Part shown: in pieces, positions 50,814-59,130 of the stretch
How positions within the stretch are numbered: the stretch's first letter is position 1
Layout: every line of letters begins with the position of its first letter
Source of the DNA: Acidobacteriota bacterium
GTDB lineage: Bacteria > Acidobacteriota > Vicinamibacteria > Vicinamibacterales > UBA2999
Direction: 5' to 3'
Assembly: GCA_021730945.1 (NCBI GenBank)
Contig: JAKFYH010000056.1
Coordinates: forward strand, 1-64,000
Length of the DNA stretch: 64,000 nt
The notes under the pieces: model-generated
The model's database searches: none
What the model was told of the DNA's origin: nothing
What the model saw: only the letters and a program-made list of their open reading frames with translations
Translations under genes and position numbers: made by a program

Positions 50814-51419
50814 ATGGCAGCGACAGCAGCACAAGTGAAAGAACTGCGCGACAAGACCGGCGCCGGCATGATGGATTGCAAGTCGGCCCTCGACGAGGCC
50901 AACGGCGACCTCGACAAGGCGATCGAAATCCTTCGCAAGAAGGGCCTGGCCCAGGCCGCCAAGCGCGCCGGCCGCCTCGCCAAAGACGGCGTCATCGGCC
51001 ACTACATCCACATGGGTGGCAAGGTCGGCGTCCTGGTGGAAGTGAACTGCGAGACCGACTTCGTGGCTCGCACGCCGGAGTTCCAGACGCTCGCGAAGGA
51101 AATCGCGATGCACATTGCCGCCGCCAGCCCGCTGGTCGTCCGGCGCGAGGAACTGGCCGCCGACCTGGTCGACAAGGAACGCGAAATCTACCGCGCCCAG
51201 TTCGCCGCCGCCGGCAAGCCGGCCAACGTGATCGACAAGATCGTCGAAGGAAAACTCGACAGCTACTACGCCCAGGTCTGCCTGATGGACCAGCCATCAG
51301 TGCGCGACCCCAACGTCTCGATCAAGCAGATGGTCGCGGCTGCCACGGCCAAGACCGGCGAGAACGTCACCGTGACTCGCTTCGTTCGCTTCAAGCTGGG
51401 CGAACTCGCCCAGGAATAA
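50814..51419 (+). CDS. tsf: Elongation factor Ts
   Basis: 201 aa. The short form of EF-Ts found in many phyla (E. coli has 283 aa). The N-terminal UBA-like domain (VKELRDKTGAGMMDCKSALDEANGDLDKAIEILRKKGLAQA) and the core with NCETDFVARTPEF are clear. Only one core half-repeat plus the C-terminal region is present, as in Thermus-type EF-Ts. A good Shine-Dalgarno (caggagtaaggtga) precedes the ATG. Confidence 0.96.
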   Translation: MAATAAQVKELRDKTGAGMMDCKSALDEANGDLDKAIEILRKKGLAQAAKRAGRLAKDGVIGHYIHMGGKVGVLVEVNCETDFVARTPEFQTLAKEIAMHIAAASPLVVRREELAADLVDKEREIYRAQFAAAGKPANVIDKIVEGKLDSYYAQVCLMDQPSVRDPNVSIKQMVAAATAKTGENVTVTRFVRFKLGELAQE

Positions 51420-51521
51420 GGTGCCAAGCGGTGCGTAGGGTGCCTGGGGTGCCTAAGGGGAGACGTGCCACGGCACCCACCCCTTGGCACCATTAGGCAC
51501 TGTACGCACCATACGCACCTT
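51418..51521. repeat. Large imperfect inverted repeat between tsf and pyrH
   Basis: A ~43-nt left arm (aaggtgccaagcggtgcgta...) and a ~42-nt right arm (...tacgcaccatacgcacctt) are largely complementary around a 19-nt centre that contains gtgccacggcac. Each arm is built of 9-bp phrases (GGTGCCTRR, TACGCACCA). The right arm ends 2 bp before the pyrH TATAAT box. It could form a long hairpin acting as a tsf terminator. Confidence 0.7.
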
Positions 51522-51522
51522 G

Positions 51523-51528
51523 TATAAT
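51523..51528 (+). promoter_or_regulatory. -10 box of pyrH
   Basis: A perfect TATAAT, 6 nt before the pyrH GTG. No Shine-Dalgarno is possible in the interval cttttc. A leaderless pyrH mRNA is implied. Confidence 0.55.
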
Positions 51529-51534
51529 CTTTTC

Positions 51535-52266
51535 GTGTCCGCCCCGTCCTCTCCCCCGCCCCACTACAAGCGAATCCTCCTGAAGTTGTCTGGTGAAGCC
51601 CTGATGGGCGATCAGAACTACGGGATCGATCCCGCCGTTGCCACCCGGATCGCCCAGGACATCGCCGAGATCCAGGCCCTCGGCGTTGAAACCGCCGTGG
51701 TCATCGGCGGCGGTAACATCTTTCGCGGGCTGGCGGCCAGCGCCCGTGGCATGGACCGCTCGACCGGTGACTACATGGGCATGCTGGCCACCGTCATCAA
51801 CGCCCTCGCCCTGCAGGATGCCCTCGAGCACAACGGCGTGCCGACGCGGGTGCTGACCGCGATCGAAATGCGGGCGGTGGCCGAGCCGTTCATTCGCCGC
51901 CGGGCGGTGCGCCACCTCGAAAAGGGCCGCGTGGTCGTCTTTGCCGCCGGCACCGGCAACCCCTATTTCACGACCGATACCGCCGCCGCACTGCGCGCGA
52001 TGGAGATGAAGGCCGAGGTCATCCTCAAGGGCACCAAGGTCGACGGCATCTACACCGCCGACCCGGTCAAGGATCCCCAGGCCACTCGCTACGACACGAT
52101 TTCCTACCTGCAGGTGCTCCAGGCCCGCCTCCAGGTCATGGATGCGACCGCGATTTCACTGTGCATGGACAACAAATTGCCGATTCTGGTCTTCAACCTC
52201 AAGACCCCGGGCAACATCCGTCGCGTCGTGATGGGAGAGACGATCGGCACGCTGGTCACGGCGTAG
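51535..52266 (+). CDS. pyrH: UMP kinase
   Basis: 243 aa from the GTG at 51535. Hexameric bacterial UMP kinase of the amino acid kinase fold: [50 protein letters not shown] and the C-terminal [20 protein letters not shown]. The track start at 51484 lies within the inverted repeat and adds 17 residues that do not look like the family. It lies between tsf and frr, the classic rpsB-tsf-pyrH-frr order. Confidence 0.96.
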   Translation: MSAPSSPPPHYKRILLKLSGEALMGDQNYGIDPAVATRIAQDIAEIQALGVETAVVIGGGNIFRGLAASARGMDRSTGDYMGMLATVINALALQDALEHNGVPTRVLTAIEMRAVAEPFIRRRAVRHLEKGRVVVFAAGTGNPYFTTDTAAALRAMEMKAEVILKGTKVDGIYTADPVKDPQATRYDTISYLQVLQARLQVMDATAISLCMDNKLPILVFNLKTPGNIRRVVMGETIGTLVTA

Positions 52267-52269
52267 CTC

Positions 52270-52324
52270 GATGGTTCGATCACGAGGGTTCAAGCACGCG
52301 GGTTCAAGCACAAGGTTCAAACAC
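52270..52324 (+). repeat. 14-bp tandem repeat directly before frr
   Basis: Four units: GATGGTTCGATCAC, GAGGGTTCAAGCAC, GCGGGTTCAAGCAC and AAGGTTCAAACAC (13 bp), ending 1 nt before the frr ATG. The first and third units are near-identical to the GCGGGTTCGATCAC repeat before dcd. Confidence 0.85.
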
Positions 52325-52325
52325 T

Positions 52326-52895
52326 ATGGATGTAGCCGACACCAAGGAATTGTTCGCTGAAGCAAAGAAGCGCATGGACGCGCACGTCGAGTTCGCCCGC
52401 AAGGAGCTGGCCGGTGTGCGGACGGGTCGGGCGTCGACCTCGATGCTCGAGGGCGTTCAAGTCGAGGCCTACGGTTCGCGCATGCCGTTGAACCAGGTGG
52501 CGACCATGTCCATTCCCGAGCCGGCGCTGATCGTGGTCCAGCCGTTCGACCCGTCGATCATGGCGTCGCTCGAACGGGCCATTCGCCTCTCGGACCTCGG
52601 CCTGAATCCGGCCTCCGACGGCAAGGTGCTGCGCATCCCCATCCCATCTTTGACCGAGGAGCGGCGCAAGGAACTGTCACGCCACGTGCACAAGATGGCG
52701 GAAGAGGGCCGCAACCACGTGCGCGTCGTGCGACGCGACGCCAACGACCGCCTCAAGAAGCTGCTGAAGGATCACGAGATCTCGGAAGACGACGAGAAGC
52801 GGGCGCTCGATGAGGTGCAGAAGCTGACCGACCTCCACGTGAAGGCCATCGACGAGCTGCAAGCCAAGAAAGACCAGGAGCTACTTGGCAAGTAG
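52326..52895 (+). CDS. frr: Ribosome recycling factor
   Basis: 189 aa from the ATG at 52326. With EF-G it splits post-termination ribosomes. FARKELAGVRTGRASTSMLEGVQVEAYG, LNQVATMSIPEPALIVVQPFD and LTEERRKELSRHVHKMAEEGRNHVRVVRRDAND are textbook. Normal length. There is no Shine-Dalgarno; the leader consists of a 14-bp tandem repeat. The 3' end overlaps thrC by 11 nt. Confidence 0.96.
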   Translation: MDVADTKELFAEAKKRMDAHVEFARKELAGVRTGRASTSMLEGVQVEAYGSRMPLNQVATMSIPEPALIVVQPFDPSIMASLERAIRLSDLGLNPASDGKVLRIPIPSLTEERRKELSRHVHKMAEEGRNHVRVVRRDANDRLKKLLKDHEISEDDEKRALDEVQKLTDLHVKAIDELQAKKDQELLGK

Positions 52896-54063
52896 CTACT
52901 TCACCCATCTCGAGTGCGGCAGCGGATGCGGCGCGGGTCCCTTTGACCCCCGCGAGCGGCATTTCCTGTGCCCCTCGTGCAAGCTGCCGATGCTCGCCCG
53001 TTACGACCTGAAAGCGGCACGGGCATGGAAGAAGGAATCGCTGCTCGATCGCGCCCCCAACATGTGGCGGTATCGCGACCTGATGCCGCTGCTGGCCGCC
53101 GACGCACCCGTCACTCTGGGCGAAGGCTTCACGCCGCTGATCCACGCGCAACGGCTCGGCGCCACCCTCGGCCTCGAGCGCCTGCTGATCAAGGACGAGT
53201 CGCTCAATCCGACCAACTCGTTCAAGGCGCGCGGCCTCTCGGCCGCCGTCTCGCGCGCGCGGGCGCTCGGAGCCGAGACCATCTTCCTTCCCACGGCAGG
53301 CAACGCCGGCAACGCCGCGGCCGCATATGCCGCCGCCGCCGGAATGAAATGCGAAGTCTTCATTCCGAAGGACGCCAAGCAGCCTTTCATCGATGAGTGC
53401 CGGCTCTACGGCGCCAACGTGACGCTGGTGGATGGTCTGATTACCGATGCCGGCAGAGTCGCCACCGAGACGGCTGCGGGCAAGGGTTGGTACGAGGTCT
53501 CGACCTTCCGCGAAGCCGGGCGGGCCGAAGGCAAGAAGACGATGGGCTACGAACTGGCGGAGCAGCTCAATTGGACGCTGCCCGACTGGATTATCTATCC
53601 CACTGGCGGCGGCACCGGCATTGTCGGCATGTGGAAGGCCTTCGCGGAAATGGAGGCGATCGGCTGGCTGGCCGCCGGCCAGCGGCCCAAGATGGTGTCG
53701 GTGCAGGCGGACGGCTGCGCTCCGATCATTCGCGCGTTCGACAACGGCGCCGAAACCGCGGGCACCTGGGACAATGCTCACACGGTGGCTGACGGCCTCC
53801 GCGTGCCGCGGGCGATCGCCGACTTCCTGATTCTGCGCACGCTGCGAGAAAGCGGCGGCGGCGCGGTCGCTGTCTCCGATGCCGAGCTGGTGAAGGACAT
53901 GCTGCTACTCGGCAGCCTGGAGGGCGTCTCAGCCGCGCCCGAAGGCGGCGCCGCGCTGAGCGCGATTCGTCATCTGGTGGCCCAGGGCCGCATCAAGCCG
54001 CAGGAAACCGTCGTCTTGTTCAATACCGGCGGCGCCCTCAAGTATCTCGACGCGATCCGGTAG
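52885..54063 (+). CDS. thrC: Threonine synthase
   Basis: 392 aa starting at TTG inside frr. PLP enzyme converting phosphohomoserine to threonine. The N-terminus has a small Cys-rich knuckle (LECGSGCG and FLCPSCKLPM) found in archaeal and plant-like threonine synthases. The PLP Lys lies in NPTNSFKARGLS, the phosphate-binding loop is PTAGNAGNAAAAYAAAAG, and YPTGGGTGIVGMWKAF follows. Its overlap with frr implies cotranscription with the translation-factor operon, an unusual link. The stop shares a hairpin with pfkA. Confidence 0.93.
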   Translation: MASSYFTHLECGSGCGAGPFDPRERHFLCPSCKLPMLARYDLKAARAWKKESLLDRAPNMWRYRDLMPLLAADAPVTLGEGFTPLIHAQRLGATLGLERLLIKDESLNPTNSFKARGLSAAVSRARALGAETIFLPTAGNAGNAAAAYAAAAGMKCEVFIPKDAKQPFIDECRLYGANVTLVDGLITDAGRVATETAAGKGWYEVSTFREAGRAEGKKTMGYELAEQLNWTLPDWIIYPTGGGTGIVGMWKAFAEMEAIGWLAAGQRPKMVSVQADGCAPIIRAFDNGAETAGTWDNAHTVADGLRVPRAIADFLILRTLRESGGGAVAVSDAELVKDMLLLGSLEGVSAAPEGGAALSAIRHLVAQGRIKPQETVVLFNTGGALKYLDAIR

Positions 54064-54102
54064 CCGGCCTGGCGTCGCGCGCGATGCCGCGCGGCGCCGG
54101 CT
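54062..54102. terminator. Convergent hairpin between thrC and pfkA
   Basis: AGCCGGC (54062-54068) and GCCGGCT (54096-54102) include bases of both stop codons and enclose a GC-rich region that can fold further. It probably acts as a bidirectional end signal without a T-run. Confidence 0.5.
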
Positions 54103-55183
54103 AATCCCCGAACGACACGCCGATCGCCCGCGCGGTCCGCAGCAGGTCGTAATCAAGCGGCACGGTCTTGGTGCGGCCAACGATGTCGCTGAGCGGCACC
54201 GGCACGATATCGGGTGGATTATTGGCCACCATCTTGCCGTACACGCCGCGCCGCAACAGTTCAACCGCCGCCCCGCCAAAACGCGTCGCGAGCACGCGGT
54301 CGAACGAGGTCGGGCCACCTCCGCGCTGCAAGTGGCCGAGCACCACGCACCGCGCTTCCTTCCCGGTCATCTCCTCGAGCTGAGCCGAGACGCCGATCCC
54401 GACGCCACCCAGCCGCTCAACGTACCCGGCGCGCGCCGCCTCGCGAACGGTCAAGGTGCCACCGATGGGCTTGGCGCCTTCCGCCACGACGACAATGCTG
54501 AACTTGGCGCCAAACGACTCGCGCTTGCGAATGGTGGCGGCCACCCGTTCGAGGTCGAACGGAATCTCGGGCATCAGGATGACATCGGCGCCGCCGGCCA
54601 CGCCGCTATGCAGGGCGATCCAGCCCGCGTAGCGCCCCATCACTTCCACCACCATGATGCGCTTGTGCGCTTCGGCCGTCGTATGCAGGCGGTCGATCGC
54701 CCCGGCGGCAAAGTCCACCGCGGTGTCGAAGCCGAAGCAACTGTTCGTACCGACGATGTCGTTGTCGATGGTCTTGGGGACGCCGACCACCGGAATGCCC
54801 TTCAGGTAAAACTGGTGCGCGATACTGAGCGAGCCATCGCCGCCAATCACCACCAGGGCCTGCAACCCCATCTTGTGAAAGGTTTCCACCACCCGGTCGG
54901 AGTAGTCCACCTTGCCGCCGGGCGTGTCGACCGGATACTCAAACGGGTTGCCATGGTTGGTGGTGCCGAGAATCGTGCCGCCAAGGCGGAGGATGCCGGT
55001 CACGTCCCGGGGCGTCAGCACCCTCGAACGGGAGGGGTCGAGCAGTCCATCGAAGCTGTCTTCGAGTCCGATGACCTCAATCCCCGCGTTGTGCGCCGAC
55101 TTGACGACCGCGCGGATCACAGCGTTAAGGCCGGGGGCGTCGCCACCGCCGGTGAGAACGCCGATTTTCTTGATCTGAGGCAA
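54101..55183 (-). CDS. pfkA: 6-phosphofructokinase
   Basis: 360 aa starting at TTG (MPQIKKIGVLTGGGDAPGLNAV), with an aaggac Shine-Dalgarno about 9 nt upstream. Family A PFK. The nucleotide loop is GGDGS (Gly117, equal to E. coli Gly104, ATP type). The substrate loop PKTIDNDIVGT has Lys137 at the position of E. coli Gly124, where PPi-dependent enzymes carry Lys. This Gly/Lys pair occurs in the so-called group III enzymes. The phosphoryl donor is therefore not certain, though ATP is more likely. Confidence 0.93.
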   Translation of the reverse strand: MPQIKKIGVLTGGGDAPGLNAVIRAVVKSAHNAGIEVIGLEDSFDGLLDPSRSRVLTPRDVTGILRLGGTILGTTNHGNPFEYPVDTPGGKVDYSDRVVETFHKMGLQALVVIGGDGSLSIAHQFYLKGIPVVGVPKTIDNDIVGTNSCFGFDTAVDFAAGAIDRLHTTAEAHKRIMVVEVMGRYAGWIALHSGVAGGADVILMPEIPFDLERVAATIRKRESFGAKFSIVVVAEGAKPIGGTLTVREAARAGYVERLGGVGIGVSAQLEEMTGKEARCVVLGHLQRGGGPTSFDRVLATRFGGAAVELLRRGVYGKMVANNPPDIVPVPLSDIVGRTKTVPLDYDLLRTARAIGVSFGD

Positions 55184-55241
55184 CTTAGTAGTCCTTCTCT
55201 GAGGGGGTTATTTGCTATTATTGTTCAGTAATTGACGTCTT
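55184..55241. promoter_or_regulatory. AT-rich divergent promoter region for pfkA and tRNA-Ala
   Basis: 58 bp with ttatttgctattattgttcagtaattg, much more AT-rich than the surroundings. Several -10-like hexamers are possible on both strands, and I cannot assign one with confidence. Confidence 0.4.
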
Positions 55242-55317
55242 GGGCGGCTAGCTCAGCTGGGAGAGCGCAGCGTTCGCAACGCTGAGGTCAGGAGTTCGAT
55301 CCTCCTGCCGTCCACCA
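55242..55317 (+). tRNA. tRNA-Ala (anticodon CGC)
   Basis: 76 nt with encoded CCA. The acceptor stem gggcggc/gccgtcc includes G3-U70, the alanine identity pair. D-arm gctcagctgggagagc, anticodon stem-loop cagcg-ttcgcaa-cgctg with anticodon CGC (reads GCG), T-arm aggagttcgatcctcct. Confidence 0.97.
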
Positions 55318-55375
55318 TTCGATTCGCCAGTCCTGCCAAAAGCAACTTCCCTGCCCCCTCGCGAGTCCTAATAGT

Positions 55376-56041
55376 ATGGGTACCGTGAGGTTTGTTCTTG
55401 GGTCACTCGCCATTGCGGTAACGGCCGCCACCCTGACCGCCCAGGATCCCGCCGCGCTGGCGTCACGAGTGCAACAGCGTTACGACACGGTCCGCGACTT
55501 CCAGGGCGACTTCGTTCAGACCTACGAAGGCGGAGTGCTGCGCACCAGGACCAGCGAGCGGGGCACCATGGCCATCAAGCGGCCAGGGCGTATGCGCTTC
55601 AGCTACGCCAAGCCCGAACGCAAGGAGTTCGTCTCTGATGGCACCCGCCTGTACACCTACCTGGTGGCCGACAAGCAGGTCATCGTCAGCCCGGCGCCCG
55701 ACCCGTCCGAAGGCGGCATCCCAGCCCTGTTTCTCGCCGGCCAGTCTGACCTGGGCCGGGACTACACGGCGAGCTTCACACCTTTGCCCGGTGCGGCACC
55801 CGGTCTGCTCACCCTCAACCTCGTCCCCAAGAAGCCGCACGCCGACATTGACTCGATCGGCATCGGGATCGACCCCAAAACCCTTCAAATCCAGTATTTG
55901 ACCGCCCTCGACAAGCAAGGCGGGCGTTCGTCGTTTTCCTTCACTAACCTGAAGGAGAATCGGGGTTTGACCGATAAGGACTTTGAGTTTCGCATTCCAC
56001 GCGGCGTGGATGTGGTGACCAATGGTACTCGCTCCCAATAA
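55376..56041 (+). CDS. lolA: Outer membrane lipoprotein carrier protein LolA
   Basis: 221 aa from the ATG at 55376 (218 aa if the GTG at 55385 is used). A signal peptide (VRFVLGSLAIAVTAATLTAQ) is followed by a LolA/LolB-like half-barrel: ASRVQQRYDTVRDFQGDFVQTYEGG, RGTMAIKRPGRMRFSYAKPE, SDGTRLYTYLVADKQVIV. LolA shuttles lipoproteins across the periplasm. TAGTAT lies 7 nt before the GTG, which would give a leaderless start there. The 3' end overlaps the secretin gene by 20 nt. Confidence 0.9.
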   Translation: MGTVRFVLGSLAIAVTAATLTAQDPAALASRVQQRYDTVRDFQGDFVQTYEGGVLRTRTSERGTMAIKRPGRMRFSYAKPERKEFVSDGTRLYTYLVADKQVIVSPAPDPSEGGIPALFLAGQSDLGRDYTASFTPLPGAAPGLLTLNLVPKKPHADIDSIGIGIDPKTLQIQYLTALDKQGGRSSFSFTNLKENRGLTDKDFEFRIPRGVDVVTNGTRSQ

Positions 56042-57863
56042 CCCGCTCCCCCGGCCCCTGCGCATCGCCTTGACCCTGGGCGTGGTGCTGGCGCTCGCCT
56101 CGTGCGCGAGCTCAGGCTCATTGCGCACGGCGCGCGGAGCCGAAGCCACCCAGAACTACGACGTCGCGGTCGCCGAATATACCAAGCTGCTCCGGGCCAA
56201 CCCCGGCAACCGCGAGGCCTTCCAGGGCCTGGAGCGGGCGAAGCTACGGGCGGCGCAGGACCACTTCAGCAAGGCTCGCCGCCTGGCTGCCACCGGCAGT
56301 CTCGAAGAGGCGCTGGTTGAGTACCAGCTGGCGGCCGAACTGAATCCTGGGAACAGCGACATCAACACGGAGCTGCAGGACACCCGGGCGCAGTTGCGCG
56401 CCCGCATCGCCGTCCGTGAGGACGGCAAGACCCGGCTCGAATCGCTGATCGCGCAAAGCCTGGCCGCTCCGCTGCCCGGCGCGACGCTGCCGCCCGGCGT
56501 CACCCTGCCCAACACCCTCGTCTTCCGTGATGCCGGCTCGCGCGACGTCTACGCCGCCATCGGCAAATTCACCAACCTGAGCGTGCTGTTCGACCCGGCG
56601 TTCCGCGATCAACCGGTGTCGATCGATCTGCGGGACCTGTCGCTCGACGAAGCCCTGAACGCGGTCTCGACCACGACCCGGAATTTCTGGCGAGCCACCT
56701 CCGCGAACACGATTACGGTGGTGCCCGACACCGCCGCCAAGCGCCGCGAGTACGAGGAGGAGATCGTCCGCACCTTCTACTTGAGCAACGCCGACCTCAA
56801 GGAAACCATCGACATGCTCCGCATTGTCGTCGACGCGCGACGCCTGTCGGCGATCACGGCGACCAACGCGATCACGATTAAGGACACGCCGGAACGCATC
56901 ACCGCCGCCGGCAAGATCATCACCGCGATCGACAAGGCCCGGGCCGAGGTCATCATCGATGTCGAGTTGCTCGAGGTCAACCGCACCCACCTGCACGAAT
57001 ACGGTCTACAGGTGGCATCGCCGACGTCCTCGCCCACCGGCATCAGCGGCCAGGCCGACGTCAACAAGACCGGCCTGTCGCTGCGCAGCCTGACCAGCCT
57101 GACGCAGGCCGACGTACTGCTGACCAACCTGCCGTCGCTCTACTATCGCCTGCTGAAGAACGACAGCGCCACGCGCATTCTCGCCAATCCGCAGTTGCGC
57201 ACCTCGGAAGGCATTGCGGCGCAGGCCCGATTCGGTGAACGCGTGCCGGTGCCGGTCACGACCTTTTCGCCAATCGCCGCCGGCGGCGTGCAGACCCAGC
57301 CGATCACGTCATTCAACTACGAGCCCATCGGCGTCAACATTGACATCACGCCGCGCATGCATCACGACGACGCGGTGACCTTGTCGCTGAAAGTGGAACT
57401 CAGCAGTATCTCGGGGACCGGTTTCGGCGGCCTGCCGACGTTTGGCAGCCGCTCGATCAACACGGTGATTCGCCTGAAGGACGGCGAGACCAACATGCTG
57501 GCCGGGCTGATTCGCGACGAGGAACGCACCTCGCTGGCGAGCATTCCCGGCCTGGGTGACATTCCGGTGGTTGGCCGCCTGTTTGGATACAACCGCAAGG
57601 AGACGCAGGAGACCGACATCATCCTGACCCTGACGCCGCGCATCGTCCGCGTGTTGAATCTGACCGCCGAGGACCTGCAGCCGTTCCGGATGGGACGCGA
57701 TGGCGGCGCGCCGATCACCGACATTGCGCCGCTGCCAATTCCCCTGCCCCAGCCGCAGCGTCCGCCCGGCGGCGATGAGGCGGCGCCCGGGTTTACGCCG
57801 CCCACGGGTCCGGTCGCGCCGGTTCGCACGCCGACGCCGGTCAAGCCTCCCCCGAAGGGGTAA
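56022..57863 (+). CDS. TPR-containing secretin (GspD/PilQ family), lipoprotein-like
   Basis: 613 aa. A signal sequence with lipobox (LGVVLALASC, Cys ~28) is followed by TPR-like repeats (~38-125), an STN/N0-like segment (LVFRDAGSRDVYAAIGKFTNLSVLFD), an N1-like domain (RTFYLSNADLKETIDMLRIVVD) and a secretin core (EVIIDVELLEVNRTHLHEYGLQV, then VGINIDITPRMHHDD and GLGDIPVVGRLFGYN). The C-terminus is Pro-rich. It is a second, distinct secretin besides PilQ. No gspC, gspE or gspF neighbour is present. The overlap with lolA suggests a joint outer-membrane function. Confidence 0.85.
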   Translation: MVLAPNNPLPRPLRIALTLGVVLALASCASSGSLRTARGAEATQNYDVAVAEYTKLLRANPGNREAFQGLERAKLRAAQDHFSKARRLAATGSLEEALVEYQLAAELNPGNSDINTELQDTRAQLRARIAVREDGKTRLESLIAQSLAAPLPGATLPPGVTLPNTLVFRDAGSRDVYAAIGKFTNLSVLFDPAFRDQPVSIDLRDLSLDEALNAVSTTTRNFWRATSANTITVVPDTAAKRREYEEEIVRTFYLSNADLKETIDMLRIVVDARRLSAITATNAITIKDTPERITAAGKIITAIDKARAEVIIDVELLEVNRTHLHEYGLQVASPTSSPTGISGQADVNKTGLSLRSLTSLTQADVLLTNLPSLYYRLLKNDSATRILANPQLRTSEGIAAQARFGERVPVPVTTFSPIAAGGVQTQPITSFNYEPIGVNIDITPRMHHDDAVTLSLKVELSSISGTGFGGLPTFGSRSINTVIRLKDGETNMLAGLIRDEERTSLASIPGLGDIPVVGRLFGYNRKETQETDIILTLTPRIVRVLNLTAEDLQPFRMGRDGGAPITDIAPLPIPLPQPQRPPGGDEAAPGFTPPTGPVAPVRTPTPVKPPPKG

Positions 57864-57869
57864 GCCGGC

Positions 57870-59126
57870 CTACGACACCCGCGCCACCGATGCGCCGAGC
57901 GCCTGCAGGCGTTCCACTAACCGGCTATAGCCTCGCTCCACGGTCTCCAGCGGCTCGACCCGGCTCTGCCCGTCGGCGGCCAGCGCCGCGGCAATCAACG
58001 CCATGCCCGACCGGATGTCGCGGCTGTCCAGGCTCTTGCCACGCAGCTTTCGCGGTCCCGTGACAATGATGCGGTGGGGATCGCAGAGAAACAGGTCGGC
58101 GCCCATGCCGCTCATCTGCTCCAGGGCAAACAGCCGCAGTTCGTACAGCCAGTCATGCACCAGCGTCGCGCCGTCAGCCTGCGTGGCCAGCACCGTGACG
58201 AGGCTGACGAGGTCGCTCGGAAAACTCGGCCAGAGGCCGGTGGTGATGCGGCCGGCACCGACCAGCCGTGAGGCCTCCACACGGAACACGTCGTGGTCCT
58301 GCGAACACGCGACGTGCATCTTGGCCAGCACCGAGGCCACCACTTCCATGTCAACCGGCCTGGTGCCACCAATCTCCACGTGGCCGCCGGTAATGGCGCC
58401 GGCGACCGCCCAACTGCCGGCCTCGATGTAGTCGCCGTAAAGCGTCTTCTCCGCTCCCGACCGAATCGGCACACCCTCGACCCGAATCGTGTGCGTCCCT
58501 TCGCCGGTGATGCCGACGCCCATGGCGCGCAGAAATTCACACAGCTCCACCACGTGCGGTTCGCAGGCGGCATGCCGGATCTCGGAGACGCCAGTGGCCG
58601 CCGCGGCGGCGAGCAACGCCGTCTCCGTGCCGGTCACCGAGGCCTCATCGAGGTAGATCGACGCCGGCTGCAATCCGGTGGGAGCATCCAGCCGATGACC
58701 CGGACCCGGCACGATGTGCGCGCCCATGGCAATCAGGGCCTCGAGATGGGTCTTGATGGTGCGGCGGGCTGGAAAGTCGCCGCCCGGCGGCGCCACGAAC
58801 GCCCGGCCACGCCGGGCCAGCAGCGGCCCCAGGAGCAACACCGAACCGCGCAGCCGGCCCACCAGCGCGCTATCGGGTTCGTCCTTGGTGACCTCCATGC
58901 AACGGATGCGCAGCGTCGTACTGCCAATCCCTTCCACCTCGGCGCCGAGATCCAGCAGCAGCCGGGCCATGACTTCGACGTCGGCAATCCGGGGCATGTT
59001 GCGCAGCGTGCACCACTCGCTCGTGAGCAAGCAGGCCGCCATCAGCGGCAGCGCCGCGTTCTTGTTGCCTTCGACGTCGATGCGGCCTTCAATCCGATGG
59101 CCGCCCTCAATGACTAATGTGGACAT
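57870..59126 (-). CDS. murA: UDP-N-acetylglucosamine 1-carboxyvinyltransferase MurA with Asp in place of active-site Cys
   Basis: 418 aa. First committed step of peptidoglycan synthesis, adding enolpyruvate from PEP to UDP-GlcNAc. EGNKNAALPLMAACLLT, LVGRLRGSVLLLGPLLAR and PSFPSDL (catalytic base) are family motifs. The active-site loop reads PPGGDFPARRTIK, so residue 117 is Asp where E. coli has Cys115. Asp at this place is known in Mycobacterium tuberculosis, where it gives natural fosfomycin resistance. It lies 4 nt downstream of murB. Confidence 0.95.
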   Translation of the reverse strand: MSTLVIEGGHRIEGRIDVEGNKNAALPLMAACLLTSEWCTLRNMPRIADVEVMARLLLDLGAEVEGIGSTTLRIRCMEVTKDEPDSALVGRLRGSVLLLGPLLARRGRAFVAPPGGDFPARRTIKTHLEALIAMGAHIVPGPGHRLDAPTGLQPASIYLDEASVTGTETALLAAAAATGVSEIRHAACEPHVVELCEFLRAMGVGITGEGTHTIRVEGVPIRSGAEKTLYGDYIEAGSWAVAGAITGGHVEIGGTRPVDMEVVASVLAKMHVACSQDHDVFRVEASRLVGAGRITTGLWPSFPSDLVSLVTVLATQADGATLVHDWLYELRLFALEQMSGMGADLFLCDPHRIIVTGPRKLRGKSLDSRDIRSGMALIAAALAADGQSRVEPLETVERGYSRLVERLQALGASVARVS

Positions 59127-59130
59127 AAGG

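Noticed and set aside
52270-52324. tRNA-derived fragments (GGTTCGA resembles a T-loop)
   Set aside because: No flanking complementary T-stem or acceptor sequence, and the unit is tandemly repeated.
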